Both the position numbers and the translations under genes were made by a program. 64,000 nucleotides of DNA from positions 200,667,259-200,731,258 of the forward strand of contig NC_133770.1 in the NCBI RefSeq assembly GCF_003597395.2. The letters run 5' to 3'. The notes beneath the pieces are model-generated. The model was not told the DNA's origin. It made no database searches and saw only the letters and a program-made list of their open reading frames with translations. Source of the stretch: Chelonoidis abingdonii. Taxonomy: Eukaryota; Chordata; Testudines; Testudinidae. Positions 61,181-64,000 of this stretch are shown in pieces (positions within the stretch are counted from its first letter, which is position 1; the number at the start of each line of letters is the position of its first letter).

Positions 61181-62209
61181 AATTGCTGGTCTAATAGGAC
61201 ACTGAACCTGCACTGTGGGTTTAGGCTCTTCAAGGCTTGATTTACTCCAACTGGTACCACTTTCCCTGGGGTTTCCACTTAGGGAAGGAACCTTTATGTT
61301 GCTTTCAGAGCTTGCTAAAAGCTTAATGTTGGAGATTGCTTGCATAATGACTCAGCACAGCTCCCAGCTGTTCTGGCTTTGTCCCTCCCTTCCTAGGACC
61401 AATCACATTTTGAGTTGGTTAATTACATACTCCTTTGTGAGTGTTGAGAGGTAGTATGTGCTGCCACAATTTGACACTCTCCCAAACCCTTCCGTTCTTT
61501 ATTATATCCACCTAAGCTAGCATTCCTAAAGATAAATCAAGCCCAAAGTCAGTTTTCTGCTGTTGAGAGATTTCCCAGCTGGAGGGCTTAGTGAGAGATT
61601 TTCAGTGGCCCAAAGGGGAGTTTGACAACCAACTTGTATGGACTTTCAATGGGAGTTGAGTGCCTAAATTATTTTTGTACCTTTAAAAATTTCCCTCTTA
61701 TTTCCAACCACTCAATACATATAATTCTTTGCATCCCAAACTAAGCCGTTCTTATTTAGCTTCCATTTCCCCTGACTTCTCTTGTTAGTATCTGAGATGC
61801 CTTCCAGTTCTACGCACTACTCATTTCTCCTAAGGTGATTTCCTTGAACTGCCATACTTCAGTCAAAAGGTGACCTACATATAAGAACTACAGCATCATA
61901 TTTTTTCAAGTTATGTTAAATCTGTTAGTGGTTGATGAACTGTTCATAAACAGTACTTCATTTTAGATTTTCATTTGTTGCGGTCTTAGCAGAAGACATT
62001 CCCCCTCCCATCTAATCCACTTCACCTACATCAATATCCTTGCAGATCCCCTGTTCTTAGAGTATTTTACTCTTCTCTTTTCTTGTAGAACTGTTTTCAT
62101 TAGATATGACCTATTGCCATCTAAATCTTTATCTTAAACTTTGTGTTAGTAATATACACAAAGCCACTTTATGCCTTTGTGTTTTAATCTCTTCTCAGTT
62201 GCCCATATA

Positions 62210-62418
62210 GAGCATGTCTACACAGCAAACTAAAACCCACGGCTGGCCTGTACCAGCCGACTCAGGTTTCTGGGGCTTGCTGTGAGTCTGTTTCACTGCT
62301 CTGTAGACTAGGACCCTGAGGGCTTCAACTCGAGCCCAGAAGTTTACACAACAATGAAACAGCTCCGTGAACTTGAGTTGGCTAGCTGCAGATTTTTCTT
62401 TGCTGTGCAGACATACCC
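62210..62418. mobile_element. Harbinger-like MITE with ATA duplication
   Basis: The ends GAGCATGTCTACACAGCAAA and (reversed) GGGTATGTCTGCACAGCAAA are flanked by ATA (62207-62209, 62419-62421). The inside has CAGCTGG/CCAGC palindromes. 209 bases, no coding capacity. Confidence 0.88.
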
Positions 62419-62981
62419 ATAATCAAAATATTTGTTTTACTGTCCAAAAAACATTGCTCTTTTTTATTCCTATTTTGACTCTTTTTTTCAGGCCTGACTT
62501 ATTGCCTTAAGCTTTGCAGTAAATAACCCTAAAGGAAGCATCAATTTATTGCACATTTAGGGCTTGAAAAACATACTGGACAATGATGTATCTGGAGGAC
62601 TAAAGCTAATAGCCAGAGAATGATATGTAAGGTAGAGGCGAGTGGGGTACAGTCTGTGAAGTCTAGGCACAATGCACTCAGGAGAATTTCTGTTGTAGGT
62701 GGTAGGATTTTACTAGGGTTCTATCTTGGTTGATAATTTAAGTTCCCTCTAGTGCATTCCAGCGGCTGGAAGGGAGGAGACCTTCCCCTACAACCCCAGA
62801 ACCTCCTTACTGCTGTCGTGTGGGCATCCACTCTAGCCTTTCCATGCCCTGTCTTTTTAGGGCACTTCTCAAGTATACATCTGGGGTTCTGTTCGTAGTT
62901 TTACCAAATAGCAGCAGAGTGACTTTTACAATTCTGTAGAAATTGTTGCCTTATCTGCTACTCCCCACTTACTCCCTAGGG

Positions 62982-63280
62982 CAGGGATACCCAACGCAGT
63001 GCCTGCGGGTGCCAAGGGGCCCACCAGGGCGTCTTAAGTGCGCCCACATACTGGCCGGCGAACGAGCATCCGCCAAAATGCTGCCAAAATCCGGTGGCGT
63101 TTTGACAGTGAATCCTCTAATGACGCTGCTTGCTGCCAACAAACAGTGTCACCCAGAGGCATCGCCGCCTCTGGATGATGCTGCTTGCCAGTGGCACTTC
63201 AGCGGATGCTCGTCTGCCGCCACGGTCCTCCGTGGCTCGTCGCCTGGCACCCGCCAGACTAAAAAGGTTGGGGACCCCTG
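62982..63280. mobile_element. hAT MITE with perfect 8-bp TSD
   Basis: The ends CAGGGATACCCAACGCAGTG and (reversed) CAGGGGTCCCCAACCTTTTT are flanked by CCCTAGGG on both sides (62974-62981 and 63281-63288). Internal GCTTGC-type repeats and CATCCGCC inverted words make it GC-rich and palindromic; the 128-codon ORF there is spurious. About 515 bases before RTTN exon S. Confidence 0.93.
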
Positions 63281-63794
63281 CCCTAGGGGAAGTTACAAAT
63301 TGGTGAGTGGATTTTTGCAGCTCTCTTGATATAGCAAGGTCAGTACACATAGTATTTAGAAACTCAAGACTTTACACTAAACCTAGCGATTAACATAGTC
63401 ACTTTCCCAATATCTAGCTAATCTTCCTGTACACTTTTCCCCAGCAAAAGGTAGCGCCCATATAGACACATTTATCACAGATTGACAGTTGTGTAGGAGA
63501 AAAATTAATTGTTCTAACTTCAATACATTTCTCTCCAATTAAAGTAGATAGACACCATGGTTTGGTGTTCGTAAAACAAAAATTTGCATAATCTCTGGCT
63601 CACGGGAAATTCCGAAATGTTGAAATTTCCTGCAAAATGAAAATTTTGAATTTTGACCAGCTCTAATTTTGAATCATCAGATTGAGAATTCAAAATGTTA
63701 CATCACTTTTACAGGCATAAACATGATCATGAACATTTCTCCAGTATGTGTTTTACTTTTCCAATGTAGTGATAAAATCTTTACTTATTTGCAG

Positions 63795-63900
63795 AGCTAT
63801 GAAGGAAAATCCTCTAAAGATGTGCTGAAGCGAGTTGCTGCAGGTGCTTTACTGTCCCTGTTGGCTGTCAGTAAAAGTGCCCAGAAGTGTGCTTTGGAAG
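63795..63900 (+). CDS. RTTN: RTTN exon S (106 bp)
   Basis: The acceptor TTACTTATTTGCAG ends at 63794; the donor GTAAGC starts at 63901. It encodes [20 protein letters not shown] then [15 protein letters not shown] and one base of the next codon. It is the last exon in the window; the gene continues to the right. Confidence 0.94.
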
Positions 63901-64000
63901 GTAAGCCTGAAGAGAGACATGCTACAATATACTTAAAATACTCTGTAAATCGAATGCTTGTCAATAATATTTTTTCATTGTCTTCAGTCTAAAAATAAAG

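Noticed and set aside
62943..63329. 128-codon frame
   Set aside because: Lies within a palindromic hAT MITE with clear target duplication; no protein family.

Overview
The window is vertebrate nuclear DNA, most probably from a turtle. The evidence is: GT-AG introns in one long plus-strand gene; abundant CR1-type LINE sequence, including a CR1 3' end with the octamer-like GTCTATGA tail; DIRS-like and Penelope-like retroelements; solo LTRs; and many hAT and PIF/Harbinger-type DNA elements of kinds I associate with turtle genomes. No prokaryotic features, CRISPR arrays or operons are present. Species cannot be fixed from the sequence alone.

The only host gene I can support is a partial RTTN (rotatin) gene on the plus strand. 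Nineteen internal exons can be placed at 407-475, 3769-3957, 7307-7546, 9940-10084, 11342-11496, 15545-15764, 17380-17508, 19012-19119, 25058-25216, 28866-28937, 34089-34281, 40287-40369, 47365-47476, 48691-48883, 53089-53179, 57253-57406, 57771-57908, 58951-59162 and 63795-63900. All have AG acceptors and GT donors. Their phases join into one open frame of 2768 bases (about 922 codons), with no stop. Neither the start nor the stop codon is in the window; the gene enters from the left and leaves to the right. Rotatin is a large helical-repeat protein of the centrosome and ciliary basal body, about 2,200 residues in mammals.

The introns are a graveyard of mobile elements. 0-9 kb: CR1 tail, fold-back repeat, hAT element, LTRs, an inverted GC-rich array and a DIRS fragment. 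11.9-15.2 kb: a long DIRS-like body with gag-like, reverse transcriptase and RNase H parts. 19.3-20.9 kb: an hAT-like element with perfect 8-bp target duplication. 21.1-23.7 kb: a head-to-head Penelope-like pair with a nested DNA element. 24.4-27.6 kb: an hAT MITE and antisense CR1. 31.1 kb: a Harbinger-like MITE. 35.3-39.5 kb: a decayed Harbinger element with transposase and Myb-like remnants and two assembly gaps. 41.3-43.2 kb: a LINE. 43.4-47.0 kb: LTR and hAT pieces. 49.7-52.8 kb: a Harbinger element, then an LTR nested in a MITE. 53.6-57.1 kb: a MITE and an inverted duplication of a LINE 3' end. 59.6-63.3 kb: antisense CR1 pieces and two MITEs.

The most notable arrangement is the solo LTR at 6490-7285. 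Its edge and 5-bp target duplication lie only 16 bases before RTTN exon 7307-7546, so the branch point for that exon probably sits inside the LTR. Three N gaps (6670-7087, 35359-35851, 39237-39336) interrupt repeats, and the second is flanked by two copies of the same transposon end. Element names rest on recognition of motifs and termini, not on a database search.
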